DNA of 64,000 nt from Diadophis punctatus similis (GCA_023053685.1 JALIGW010000002.1:246370677-246434676), one strand, 5' to 3'; counted from the first letter of the stretch, positions 10,444 to 20,787 are shown. A program made the numbers and translations. The notes: a model not told the origin generated them from the sequence alone.

Positions 10444-11076
10444 CAGTGGTGGGTTCCTACCAGTGCGGTCCACTCTATAGCACCGGTAGCAGCCCGCTGG
10501 TGATGTCACAGTACCGGTGCGGTCGGTTGCCAGTACCTGGACGCCACCATTAAAAAAAAGTTTTTTTTAATTTTTTAAAAAAAATTTCTTCTGCGCATGC
10601 CCAGAAGCCAAGCTTCCGGCACTGTGCATGCGCTGCCTTCCTTCCCTACAGTGAGTCCAAGCAGGGGCTGAGGGAGTGCGGGAGACACTGAAAGAACGGG
10701 CGGCAGGAGCTATCTCCATTCCCCTCCCTTCAGGAGTCCGAGAAGCCACGAACACGCGGTGATGATCCCAGGCATTTTCGCATGTTCCAGGCTTCTCGAG
10801 CTGCTGAGGGGAGGGGGAACAGGCGGCAGGAGCCTAGGATCATCGAATGGGGAGAAGCATTCAGGCCGGACGGAGCCTCCTAGAAGAGCCGCTGCCGTGG
10901 TCTTGCTGCTCCCACTGCGGGGGGCTGTGTTGCGGGTGGGCAATGCCCCCCCACTTCTCCGGCCACTGCCAAGCTCCCGAGGCCCACGTCCACCTGGTCA
11001 CATGGCTGGCAAGCCACACCCACAAAATAAGCCACGCCCACAGAGTGGTAGTAAAAAAATTAGGAACCTGCCCCTG
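10444..11076 (+). mobile_element. hAT element with exact 8-bp duplication
   Basis: The ends CAGTGGTGGGTTCC and GGAACCTGCCCCTG are inverted and flanked by exact AGATCCGC copies at 10436-10443 and 11077-11084. At 633 bp it is nearly the same length as the oppositely oriented copy at 59133, and shares its landmarks. These include the 'ctctatagcaccggtagc' block, the GCGCATGCCCAGAAG block and the 'aagccacgcccacagagtgg' block. No transposase is present. Confidence 0.92.
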
Positions 11077-11364
11077 AGATCCGCTATTAGCTAGCTGTGT
11101 GGATCCTTCTTCTGGAAGAGACAGGCTAACTAAACCTTTGGGTCAGTGAGGAATAGAAAACTAGCTTTGTTGCACATCGGACCATAATGCTGTGTGTTGC
11201 GTTTCTACAACCCTACAGTGAGCCATTGCTTCTCTCTCTCTCTCTCTCCTACGGTACTTCTCCCCGATTTCCCTATTTTGTAGTTCAAAGAGCAGCACTT
11301 TCGACTAGGAAGTACGGAATGCAGATGTTTAGGGGAGATTCTCAGTCATCCAGGTCATGGCTGT

Positions 11365-11550
11365 CCCGAAGGTGCTTTTTCAAGAGGCCACTGGGCTTTC
11401 TGGTTTTTCTTTGAAGACGTTTCGCTTCTCATCCAAGAAGGTTCTTCAGCTCTTGACAGGGTGATGGGGAATGGAAGGATAATCCTACCATTGAAGCTTC
11501 TTGGATGAGAAGCCAAACGTCTTCAAAGAAAAACTAGAAAGCCCAGTTGC
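11365..11550. repeat. Self-complementary dispersed repeat (GACGTTTCGCTTCTC family)
   Basis: The segment reads GACGTTTCGCTTCTCATCC, then about 60 bp later its complement GGATGAGAAGCCAAACGTC. Other copies are at 29340-29415, 42150-42600 and 45180-45270. The class is uncertain; a Penelope-like retroelement terminus is one possibility (see findings). Confidence 0.7.
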
Positions 11551-11574
11551 TTCTTGGTGGGGAACCTTTGATAC

Positions 11575-11735
11575 AGAATAAGAGTTGGAATGGACTTTGG
11601 AGATCTTTCCCTTGCTCAAACAGAAGATCCAATATCATTTCAGACAAATAGCTGGGCAGTCTCTTCTTAAAAGCCTCCAGAGATGGAGCACCCACAACTT
11701 CATTAAGGTGTTGTACCTCATGATTCTTGACAAAT
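11575..11735 (-). mobile_element. CR1 3' end fragment
   Basis: Landmarks AGAGTTGGAATGGACTTTGG and CAGACAAATAGCTGGGCAGTC identify a diverged minus-strand CR1 end. It runs directly into an L3-type tail. Confidence 0.8.
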
Positions 11736-12790
11736 GTATCTTTTCTTTTATGTACACTGAGAGCATATGCACCAAAGACAAATTCCTTGTGTGTCCAATC
11801 ACACTTGGCCAATAAATAATTCTATTCTATTCTATTCTATTCTATTCTATTCTATTCTATTCTATTCTGTTCTGTTCTGTTCTGTTCTGTTCTGTTCTAT
11901 TCTATTCTATTCTATTCTATTCTATTTCTACGTATTTCTATTTCTATTCTATTGTAATTCAGAGCTGAGGTAAACGCCAATCACACTTCAGTTATGATTC
12001 TTGATGAACTTATCTTTTCTTTTATGTACACTGAGAGCATATGCACCAAAGAAAAATTCCTTGTGTGTCCAATCACACTTGGCCAATAAAGAATTCTATT
12101 CTATTTTATTCTATTCTATTCTATTCTATTCTATTCTATTCTATTCTATTCTATTCTATTCTATTCTATTCTGAAGTAATTCAGAGCTGAGGTAAACACC
12201 AATCACACTTCAGTTTTCTTGACGAACTTATCTTTTCTTTTATGTACACTGAGAGCATATGCACCAAGACAGATTCCTTGTGTGTCCAATCACACTTGGT
12301 CAATAAAAAATTCTATTCTATTCTATTCTATTCTATTCTATTCTATTCTATTCTATTCTATTCTATTCTATTCTATTCTATTCTATTCTATTCTGAAGTA
12401 ATTCAGAGCTGAGGTAAAAGCCAATCACACTTCAGTTATGATTCTTGACCAGCGGTTCTCAACCTGGGAGTCGCGACCCCTTTGGGGGGTCGAATGACCC
12501 TTTCACAGGTGTCGGGAAACTTCGCCCTGACGCTGCCATTTGGGTTCTTTTACCCTCTGCGCATGCGCAGAACGCTTTGCGCATGCGCAGAGGATAAAAG
12601 AACCCAAATGGCGGGGGCGGGGTGGGTCGCGGCGGGGGCGGGTCGCGGCATTAGGTAGGTTGAGAACCACTGTTCTTGACGAATTTGTCTTTTCTTTTAT
12701 CTACACTGACAGCATATGCACCAAGACAAATTCCTTGTGTGTCCAATCACACTTGGCCAATAAAATTATATTCTGTTCTATTCTATTAAT
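11710..12790 (+). repeat. Tandem array of L3-type CR1 LINE 3' tails with (TTCTA)n
   Basis: Four consecutive units of about 215-240 bp each contain the same pieces. These are a 3' UTR piece (TTTTATGTACACTGAGAGC, TGCACCAAAGACAAATTCC, CACTTGGCCAATAAA), a (TTCTA)n run with some TTCTG units, and a spacer (AATTCAGAGCTGAGGTAAA). The spacer shows that the units arose by tandem duplication after insertion, not by separate insertions. The last unit is split by the hAT element at 12450-12672. Reading frames across the runs are Phe/Tyr/Ser repeats, not genes. Confidence 0.9.
12450..12672. mobile_element. hAT element nested in the L3 array, exact 8-bp duplication
   Basis: The ends CAGCGGTTCTCAACC and GGTTGAGAACCACTG are inverted. 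Exact TTCTTGAC duplications flank it at 12442-12449 and 12673-12680. The interior is a GCGCATGCGCAGA palindrome. It interrupts the fourth L3 tail unit. Confidence 0.95.
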
Positions 12791-13039
12791 CAAAGTAAGG
12801 TTGAGCTGATTTTTCTGGGTTAGGAAGCTAAGACGGAATGCATTCCTGGGCTGCAGGCCAGGCTGGGAAGTAACAAACCCAACGAGCCAACCTGCTGCTT
12901 CTTGCTAAGAAAATAGAACGCTGCACAGTTGTGCCCATGTAACCATTAAGTTCAGTTCCAAAGCCACTTTACCTTTAAAAACAAACTTTTTGGGCCCAGG
13001 AAAAATCCCATGTCACCTCCACCCTTTGGGGACACACCT

Positions 13040-13745
13040 GCCAACACGGGATGGGATCTAGAAGGGACCTTGAAGGTCTTCTAGTCCAGCCCCCTGCTCA
13101 AGCAGGAGACCCTATACCAGTGTTTCCCAACCTTGGCAACTTGAAGATGTCTGGACTTCAACTCCCAGAATGCTGGCTGGGGAATTCTGGGAGTTGAAGT
13201 CCAGACATCTTCAAGTTGCCAAGGTTGGGAAACACTGCCCTATACCATTTCAGACAAGCGGCTGTGCAGTTTCTTCTTAGAAACCTCCAATGATGAAGCA
13301 GCCACAACTTCTGAAGGCAAAGCTGTTCCACTGGTTAATCGTTCTGTTAGGAAGTTTCTCCTTAATTCCAGGTTGCTTCTTTCCTTGATTAGTTTCCATC
13401 CATTGTTTCTTGTCCTACCCTCAGGTGCTTTGGAGAATAGGTTGACAACCCCCCCCCCCAATCTTTGGAGCAGCCTCTCAAATACTGGAATACTGCAATC
13501 ATGTGTCCCCCATTCGCCCCCCCCCAGTCCTTTTCTCTAAACTAGCCAAACCCAAATCCTGCAACCTTTCATGTTTTAATCTCCAAACCTTAAATCACCT
13601 TAATTGATCTTCTCTGCACTTTTTCTAAAGCCTCAACATCTTTTTCGTAATGTGGTGACCAAAACTGGATGCAGTATTCCAGGCGGGGCCTTACTAAGGA
13701 TTTATAAATGGGTACTACCGTTAATACTTCATGTGATTTTGATTT
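13040..13745 (-). mobile_element. CR1 LINE 3' end, split by a hairpin MITE
   Basis: Minus-strand CR1. The 3' UTR landmark GAAGGGACCTTGAAGGTC is followed by complements of the ORF2 tail (VNLFSKAPEGRTR, ERSNLELRRNFLTE in translation). Further 5' sequence reaches GGATGCAGTATTCCAGGCGG. The hairpin MITE at 13118-13237 interrupts it. Confidence 0.88.
13118..13237. mobile_element. Perfect hairpin MITE with exact 8-bp duplication
   Basis: The 120-bp element has ends CAGTGTTTCCCAACC / GGTTGGGAAACACTG. Its two arms are nearly perfect complements around a short GCTGGC centre. Exact CCCTATAC duplications lie at 13110-13117 and 13238-13245. Confidence 0.95.
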
Positions 13746-13783
13746 CCCAAAATCTTGTTTTGTTCTTTCCTGCAGCCAGCACC

Positions 13784-13909
13784 ATGGCCTTTAAGTTACC
13801 CATCAGACAGGAGATAAGACAGCCCCAAGCTCACCAGCCGATTTTAGCTGCAGTGTCACCACCATTCTACAATTTTAATCTTAAGGAGGCCTTGGGAAGC
13901 AGCAGCTAA
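13784..13909 (+). CDS. Small ORF of unknown status (41 codons)
   Basis: An acceptor-like tract (GTTCTTTCCTGCAG) is followed within eight bases by an ATG in a strong Kozak context (CACCATGG). A 41-codon frame follows, starting MAFKLPIRQE and ending EALGSSS. No domain or family is recognised. It sits directly beside a CR1 element, so it may be part of a degraded repeat or the last exon of an otherwise unseen plus-strand transcript. Listed only because the start and acceptor are unusually good. Confidence 0.15.
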   Translation: MAFKLPIRQEIRQPQAHQPILAAVSPPFYNFNLKEALGSSS

Positions 13910-14084
13910 ACCCTCTGGTGATTTCAAATTCCTTTAAAATTTTAAATCCATCCATCCCGTTTCTACACCACCCATCTCACATATAAGGCATTTGTTGTTA
14001 AGAAAACAGGAAACCTCCCACCCAAATGGGAGAAAACATTTCTTACCTGTTGAATCATTGACCCAATTTATCACTATAGTGAGA

Positions 14085-14460
14085 GAGAGAAAAACCCAAG
14101 CTGGGAATTAAAAGTGGAACCAACTTCCCCCAGAGACCCGCACTATCCCCACTCTGCTGGCCTTCCGAAAAGCCGTTAAGACATGGCTTTTCCTGCAGGC
14201 TGGGGGTAGAGCTTAATCCACTCGAGCTCACCCCCAAGTATGTATGGTTGCTGAATGGTTGTTGGGTATTTTTAATATTATATCTTTTTAACTTTTATAT
14301 TGTTTTTAAGTACTATTTATTGGTTATTCTTGTATTTTTCTCTGTTGTACGCCGCCCTGAGTCCTTCGGGAATTGAGCGGCATATAAGAAAACCAAAATA
14401 AATAAATAAATAAATAAATAAACAAACAAACAAATAAACAAATAAATAAATAAATAAATT
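14085..14460 (+). mobile_element. L2-type LINE 3' end with (AAAT)n tail
   Basis: Remnants of the L2 ORF2 C-terminus (PEIR-like, CTGGCCTTCCGAAAAGCCG) lead into the 3' UTR landmark TACGCCGCCCTGAGTCCTTCG. A 60-bp AAAT/AAAC tail follows. The same 3' end occurs at 15064-15142, 54112-54205, 56276 and, inverted, at 49562. Confidence 0.8.
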
Positions 14461-14567
14461 TCCTCTCTTATCCTTATATGCCGATAGTATAAAGCCAAGA
14501 GATGATTTTATTGCGCAGGATAATAGAGAAAGTCTCTTTGGCACAGTTTTCCCCTCAGCATTACAGG

Positions 14568-14752
14568 CAGTTCTTGTTTAGCAACTGCCTCTTTTAGTGA
14601 CCACCTGCAGTTATGACACTGATGAAAAATTGAGACTAATCCTTACATTTATGACCTTCACAGGTCTGTAAAACAAAAGCTGAGGTAAAATCATAAACAC
14701 AATTTCACATAGCGACTGCTAGTCCCAATTGTGGCCACTAAATGGGGACTAC
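14568..14752. mobile_element. Internally deleted Tigger-like MITE
   Basis: Ends TACAGGCAGTTCTTGTTTAG and CCACTAAATGGGGACTAC with only about 150 bp between. A deletion derivative of the family. Confidence 0.55.
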
Positions 14753-14850
14753 TTTTTCTCTTTTTCTTTCCTTTTCTTTTTTTTCTTTCTTTCTTTTTCT
14801 TTCTTTCTTTCTCTCTCTCTCCTTCCTTCCTTCCTTCCTTCTTTATTTAT
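14753..14850. repeat. Pyrimidine-rich (CTTT)n/(CCTT)n tract
   Basis: Polypyrimidine run of TTTC, TC and CCTT units. Reading frames here are Phe/Ser/Leu shadows. Confidence 0.9.
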
Positions 14851-15063
14851 TTTGGTTTTCACCAGAAACTACTCCCCACAATATACTATGTCAATGTTTC
14901 TCAAAATATGGTTCTAGGACCTGTAGGGGTTCCTCAAGACCACACTTAGGGGTCTGTGAAATCAAAATTATTTGTCAGGCTATGTTGAAAAATAATACAA
15001 TATTAAATATCAGGTGAAGAGATGTAGTGGCAGTGAATGCATCTGTTATATTTTTTAATATGG

Positions 15064-15142
15064 TGAGTCCCTGAGTCCTTCGGGAGTTGGGCGGCATATA
15101 AGAACACCATAATAAATAATAATAATAATAAATAAATAAATA
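15064..15142 (+). mobile_element. L2-type 3' tip with (AAT)n/(AAAT)n tail
   Basis: Carries only the last landmark (GAGTCCTTCGGGAGTTGGGC, GGCATATAAGAA) and tail. Confidence 0.7.
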
Positions 15143-15240
15143 CTGATAAATATAATTCAGAGAAACAAAGGCTCTTCTAATATTTACAAGTGGGAAGGGA
15201 TCCTGAGAAATAAAGTTTTGAGGAACGCTATCCTATAGGA

Positions 15241-15695
15241 CAGTGATGGCTAACCTTTTTGTCATTGCGTGCCGATAGCGCGTGCATGTGCACCCATAAT
15301 GCAAAGCGCGCGAAACCCCCTGCATGTTCACGCCCCCATACATGCGCGACCCCGTCCTCCCTGCCTCGTGCATACACGTTCTCCCCCCGCGCATGCACGT
15401 GCAACCTCCCACATGCAACCCGCCCCACGCATGCACAACCGCCTGCATGTGTCCCTGGTGCATGCACACACGACCCCCCGCGCTCCCCCACCTCCACACA
15501 TGAATGAGCCCCTGCCCTCCCAAACGTGCACGCGTGCCTCCATCATGTGCCCCACCCCCCCGCACACATGCGGCAGAGACCTGAAAACCAGCTGGCCGGT
15601 GGGAGGTGTCAGCACATGCGTAGTGGAGCTGACCTGGGGCGATGGCTCGTTTGCCCGCAGAGACAGGTCTGTGTGCCACAGGTTTGCCATCACGG
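15241..15695. mobile_element. hAT element (CAGTGATGGC ends) with exact 8-bp duplication
   Basis: The ends CAGTGATGGCTAACC and GGTTTGCCATCACGG are inverted and flanked by exact CTATAGGA at 15233-15240 and 15696-15703. The interior is rich in GCATGCGC-type palindromes. The same family is found at 33008, 47491 and 50204. Confidence 0.92.
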
Positions 15696-15722
15696 CTATA
15701 GGATCTTCATTAAGCCATCCAA

Positions 15723-15945
15723 GAGCCGAGGTGGTGCAGTGGTTAAAGTGCAGCACTGCAGCTCAGCTGTTCAAATCTCACCAGGCTCAAGGTTGACTCA
15801 GCCTTCCATCCTTCCGAGGCGGGTAAAATGAGGACCCAGATTGTTGGGGGCAATATGCTGAACTCTGTAAACTGCTTAGAGAGGGCTGTGAAGCACTATG
15901 AAGCGGTATATAAGTCTAAGTGCTATTGCTATTGCTATTGCTATC
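15723..15945 (+). mobile_element. tRNA-derived snake SINE
   Basis: The head GAGCCGAGGTGGTGCAGTGG carries an A-box-like motif and the B-box-like GTTCAAATCTC. The body includes GACTCAGCCTTCCATCC and ATGAGGACCCAGATTG. The tail is CTATTG repeats. Seven further copies are in the window. Confidence 0.88.
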
Positions 15946-16408
15946 CTGTGCATCTCCCTTAATGGAAACCTTCCAATCCTCTGGATAATCTGTCTCCTTC
16001 CCCTCATCTTTCTCTATGTGGGATGAATACATTTCTGTAGGGCTGATTTTTCTCTGCTACTTTAGGAATTTTTCCTGCAGGCGGTCTTAAATGATAATTT
16101 CTCACAAGCTACCCTCATGCCTCCATACATTTAAAGGCTGGTCCCCAGAGAGCAGAAACTCAAGACTCTTCTATAAATAAGCAGCCTTAAAATTCCCCGT
16201 TATCAGAGACCGGCCTTCTTGTCAATTCGTTGGACGGTTGGTTGAAGCAGGAAGTCTCTTTCCTTAGGGAGATGTTGAGTAACGCAAAAAATCTCGCAAC
16301 CTCATCCTGTTCGTCTCAAGGAATCAGTTGAGCGGTGAGGAAACCAACTTCTCTTGTTTTAAACAGCTGCCAAATGGTCCGATACTATGAGAGTGAATTC
16401 CTTTATAG

Positions 16409-16545
16409 CAGCGTTTCCCAACCTTGGCAACTTGGAAGATATCTGGACTTCAACTCCCAGAATTCCCCAGCCAGCAAATGCTGGCTGGGGAATTCTGGGA
16501 GTTGAAGTCCAGACATCTTCAAGTTGCCAAGGTTGGGAAACGCTG
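16409..16545. mobile_element. Hairpin MITE with exact 8-bp duplication
   Basis: 137 bp, ends CAGCGTTTCCCAACC / GGTTGGGAAACGCTG, flanked by exact CTTTATAG at 16401-16408 and 16546-16553. Confidence 0.95.
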
Positions 16546-16633
16546 CTTTATAGCAAGTCACACCACCGCACTGAACTGAAGCCCCCCTTCCATATTTAGA
16601 GCATTTCTATCAGCACTCTACGATACAACAGAG

Positions 16634-16772
16634 CAGGGGGTCTCCAAACTTGGCAACTTTTAAGACTTGTGGACTTCAACTCCCAGAATTCCTCAGCCAG
16701 CTGCTGCTGGCTGAGGAATTCTGGGAGTTGAAGTCCACAAGTCTTAAAAGTTGCCAAGTATGGAGAGCCGTG
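16634..16772. mobile_element. Hairpin MITE with near-exact 8-bp duplication
   Basis: 139 bp, ends CAGGGGGTCTCC / GGAGAGCCGTG, flanks CAACAGAG and CAATAGAG (7 of 8). It lies 89 bp from the previous hairpin. Confidence 0.9.
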
Positions 16773-16780
16773 CAATAGAG

Positions 16781-17387
16781 TACATTTCTCCCGCCCAGAA
16801 CTGACTCGAAGCTATTACCTCACTAACATTTAAGTATTCTCTCTCCAGTATGAGATATATATATATACGGTATATTTTACAAAAAAGGTTTTATTTCTTA
16901 AACAAACTTACATAGCCACCCTTCTATTAGAAAAGACACTAGGTGGCACGCAAGAGCGAAAAACACAATGTGATCAAAACAAAACAAACACTTAAAACTT
17001 ATGTCAGGGGCTCAGATAAAACTTGATTCCATCAATCAACCAACCAACCAACCGCATCTTGCCGGCACCATCAACATCCTGGTCCTAGCACCTGGGACGG
17101 AAAGCCAGAGCCTCACTGCTTTCCTGTCAGTCAACAAAGTCGATCATATTCTATATTTTGAGGGAGCCAGAGGCTGTTCCATAAGGCAGTTGCTAGGATA
17201 AAGGCATGCTTCCGTGGCTCCACCAGGAAGCACTAACTGAAGGGTTGTTTAACTGACTCATGCCCACCCTGCCAGAACTAGGGGGTGAGCAGGGATAGGC
17301 AGTCCTGCAAATAAAACCTGATCCTGTGCCAGGTAGGGCTTTAAAGATGATGACCCTGAAGGATCTTGGAAGGCAGGACAGCTCATG
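16781..17387. other. Intergenic, no recognised element
   Basis: Contains a short TA run (16857-16875) and CAAC repeats (17034-17052). No gene or named repeat was recognised. Confidence 0.5.
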
Positions 17388-17395
17388 CAGTAGGG

Positions 17396-17543
17396 CAGGG
17401 GTGGGCACAAACTATGGCTCTTTGAGGACCTGTGGACTTCAACTCCCAGAATTCCTGAGCCAGCCATGCATGCATGGGTGGCTCATGAATTCTGGGAGCT
17501 GAAGTCCATAGGTCCTCAAAGAACCATAGTTTTCCCACCCCTG
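17396..17543. mobile_element. Hairpin MITE with exact 8-bp duplication
   Basis: 148 bp, ends CAGGGGTGGGC / CCCACCCCTG, flanked by exact CAGTAGGG at 17388-17395 and 17544-17551. Confidence 0.94.
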
Positions 17544-17885
17544 CAGTAGGGCATTATGTGGGCATCCTGCAATGCACCCCTACTAGATCAGTTGCAGCTT
17601 CTGAATGCTCTTCAAGGGCAGCCCCACTAGAGGGCACTGCAACAGTCCAATCAAGAGACGTGTAAGGCATGACCGGCTGCGAGCAGGGCCCGATAGTGTT
17701 GGGAAAAAAAGTGTGACAAATGCACAAGATGCATTTATGCAAAGGCCCTCCTAGCCATGTGCCGCTTGCCTTTTGAGCAGGAGTGGTGAGTCCAGAAGGT
17801 TGCGAGTCCAGAAGAACCTCCAGGTGCTGAGCCAGCTCTGACGGCCAAAATTAAAGATGGCAAATCACCAGGTACCAGTGGGGAC

Positions 17886-18245
17886 CACTGTTCCCTCTAA
17901 GCTGCGCGGCTGCGCACGTGGTAAGAAAATGCCGCGCAGCAGTTCCCAACTGCCACGCGGTGTTTTCTAATATCAGAGGGAACACTGAAATGCGGCCGTG
18001 CACGTGATAAGAAAACGCAGCGCAGCAGTTTCCAACTGCCACGCGGCGTTTTCTAATGTCAGAGGAAACATTGAAGCGCAGCCGCGCACGTGATAAGAAA
18101 ACGCCGCGCAGCAGTTTCCAACTGCCACGCGGCATTTTCTAATGTCAGAGGGAACATTGAAGTACAGCCGCGCACATGATAAGAAAACACTGCGCAGCAG
18201 TTTCCAATGTCCGCGCGGCATTTTCTAATGTCAGAGGGAACATTG
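17886..18245. mobile_element. hAT element with internal tandem units, exact 8-bp duplication
   Basis: The ends CACTGTTCCCTC and GAGGGAACATTG are inverted and flanked by exact GTGGGGAC at 17878-17885 and 18246-18253. Inside are about four tandem copies of an 85-90 bp unit (GATAAGAAAACGC, GCGCAGCAGTTTCC, CACGCGGCGTTTTC). The single-unit relative is at 4072. Confidence 0.92.
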
Positions 18246-18253
18246 GTGGGGAC

Positions 18254-18745
18254 CCAAGCTCACCGTCATTTGGTCTAGTCAGGAATCATGGAACCAGAAC
18301 TAGAGAGGGTCCATTAAGACCATCGAGTCCAACCTCGGCTCCATGCAGCAGCCCCAATTACGGCCCATGATAGGTGGACACACCTCTAGTGAAGAGTATC
18401 CCATCATCTCGTTGCAAGATTGATCCAACTGCTCAACCATTTTTTTATTACTAATGAATGTTTTGGAGTTTTTGTCCTAGCATCCAGTTCATGATTTTAT
18501 GTTTTATCCTCTGGAACGAAAGAGGACAAGTTCCTTAATTCTTGTATGGCATCCACTGATGGATTTGAAGTGTGCAGTGATCCTTCTCCGTTTTCTTTTC
18601 AAAAGCTCCTAAGCAATAAGTTGAATTCAACTCCACATTTTCTTTCCGATCTCTCTGCTTTCAGAAAGCATAATCTACATAATTCATCATTGCCCTCCAT
18701 AATTTGGGCGACAGATGGAAGGCAATAATGTTCATATTGATTTTA
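18254..18745. other. Intergenic, no recognised element
   Basis: Unique-looking sequence downstream of gene C. 18300-18420 has weak CR1-like wording (CATCGAGTCCAACCTCGGC). Nothing else is supported. Confidence 0.45.
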
Positions 18746-19083
18746 CAAGTAACCTTTGACTTATAACCATTCCTTTTAACGACAGTTCCAACTTAACGAC
18801 GGTTTTGGAAAAAGTGACTTACGACCATCCCTCAATCACATGATCGTAATTCAGTCACTTGACAACCGTCTCATCTTTATGACGGTTGCAGTTATCTCGT
18901 GATTGCAATTTGTGATTGCAAATCCCACAAGTGAAGTCAATTGGAGAAGCCAGATTTACTTAACAATCGTGATAAAAAACGGTTGTAAAATCAGATCCGG
19001 TCCCATGGTGACTCGCTTATTGACCGCATCACTTAGCAACTGAAGTTCCAACCCCAATTGTGGTTGCAAGTCGAAGACTCCCT
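18746..19083. mobile_element. Tigger-like MITE
   Basis: Ends TACAAGTAACCTTTGACTTA and GCAAGTCGAAGACTCCCTG with family landmarks (TTACGACCATCC, TCACATGATCG). It lies about 170 bp past the gene C stop codon and could be inside the 3' UTR. Confidence 0.7.
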
Positions 19084-19254
19084 GCCTTCATCCCAATCGT
19101 ACACTAAAACTCTTTCTTCTATTCTACTGCCGCTCTTTGTTTTCAATGGATTGTATCTTTCAATTACTACATTCCGATCATGGAGATTTTCCCCACTAGG
19201 TTTTTAGTTACATCTGTGGTTTTTTTCCTGAAATACGAATTTCCAGGTAGTTCT

Positions 19255-20747
19255 TCAAGTCACTTCCCTCACTGGCGTATTTCCACCGCTACGAAACTGG
19301 GGTGGTTTGTCTCCGGCGTGAATTCTCTGGTGTCTCTTCAAAGTTCCCGACTGATTGAACCATTTCCCACACTGAGAACATCGGTAGGGTCTCTCGCCGG
19401 TATGGATCCTTTGATGCCTCTTCAAAAGTCCTGCCTGTCGGAAACATTTCCCGCAATCGGAGCACTTGTGCGGTTTCTCGCCGATATAAATTGCCGCGTG
19501 GATTTGAGAACATTTGTAGTGTTTCTCGCCAGGGTGAAGCCTCTGGTGTTTTTTCAAAGTTCCCATCTGGTTGAAACCTTTCCCACACTGAGAACATTTG
19601 TAGGGTCTCTCCCCGGTATGAATCCTTTGATGTCTCCTCAAAGTTCCCGATTTATTGAAGCATTTCCCACACTCCGAACACTTGTACGGCCTCTCTCCAG
19701 TGTGTGTTCTTTGGTGTATCTTCAAAACATCTGCCTCGGTGAAGGATTTCCCGCACTGGGAACATCTGTGAGGTTTCTCTCCGGTATGAATTCTCTGGTG
19801 TCTTTTCAAGTTCCGCATCTCATTGAATCCTTTCCCGCACTCGGAACATTTGTATGGCGTTTCTCCAGTGTGGATTCGTTGGTGTATCTTCAAAAGGATC
19901 CCTCGGGTGAAGCTTTTCCCACACTGAGGACATTTGTAGGGTCTCTCCCCGGTATGGATTTTTTGGTGGGTCTTCAGGTTTCCTGCCTGATTGAAGCTTT
20001 TCCCACACTGGGAACATCCGTAGGGTCTCTCTCCGGTATGAATTTTCTGGTGCGTCTTCAGGTTTCCTGCTTGATTGAAAGACTTTCCACACTGGGAACA
20101 TTTGTACGGTTTTTCTCCGGTGTGGATTTTCTGGTGTTGATTCCATTGACTAAATTTTCCAAATTGTTTTCCGCATTGGGAACATTCATACACTTTCCTT
20201 TCGGCATCGTTAGCGGCCTGAATTATATTTAGCGATTTTGCATTACTGAAGGTTTTCACGTACTCAAGAGAACGGTTGTGTTCCTCTTCCAGATAACTAC
20301 ACTGGTATCTGTTGAAACGGTTCCCATTTCTCTTCGCAGAAAACTTGCACTTTTTCTCAATTCTTCTATTTTCTTCCTTTCCGCAAAAGTCGGAAAGACA
20401 CTGGAGATCCTCCTCTGAGCTAGACCATTCTTCAAAGTCCTCTGAGGAATCTATCATGTCAAGTTCCACTCTGTAGTGATACTTCCGACCATACTTGGAG
20501 AACAAAGGCGTTTTATCCTTGCTGGATAAAGCGGTCTTTCCAATAACAGCAGTAGAAAATCTTTTTGCCAGCAAGAGACGTTCCCTCTCGTTCTCCATGG
20601 GTGTCTCCTGGTTTTGCTGTTTTGACTTGAAGTTTAATGGCAGATTCATAGGGCGTCTCGGGGAGTCTGTCCTGTAGGTTGCCTCCGGCTTTTCATCTTC
20701 ACCCAAAGAATCTTCACCCATCTTGGCTCCATTTTCCCATCCGTTAC
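19255..20747 (-). CDS. Gene C zinc-finger exon (C2H2, 10 intact fingers)
   Basis: Last exon of a SCAN zinc-finger factor, a nuclear sequence-specific DNA-binding protein. A pyrimidine-rich acceptor (TCTTTTTCGGCAG) opens the exon in phase 1. It completes the split glycine codon of the linker exon at 21916 and gives GNGWENG, a typical start for this exon class. About 185 residues of acidic, serine-rich spacer follow, then Kruppel-type fingers joined by TGE(K/R)P linkers. Ten fingers have both Cys and both His. A unit between fingers 8 and 10 is truncated: YKCSQ runs directly into IHAAIYIGEKP, losing its second Cys, helix and first His. Fingers 2 and 3 share the same helix (QAGNLKTH), suggesting a recent duplication. 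The frame ends with a TGA/TAA-type stop after GGNTPVREVT. No KRAB box precedes it. Confidence 0.92.
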
Positions 20748-20787
20748 CTGCCGAAAAAGAGAAAAATTGTTAACTATGCCTTGATTA

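Noticed and set aside
11710..12402. Regularly spaced repeats resembling a CRISPR array
   Set aside because: This is a vertebrate genome and the units are LINE tails with microsatellites; no spacers of uniform unique sequence and no cas genes.
19180..20232. 350-codon open frame on the plus strand opposite the gene C zinc fingers
   Set aside because: It is the antisense shadow of the repeated C2H2 units; its periodic Leu/Phe pattern follows the 84-bp finger period.
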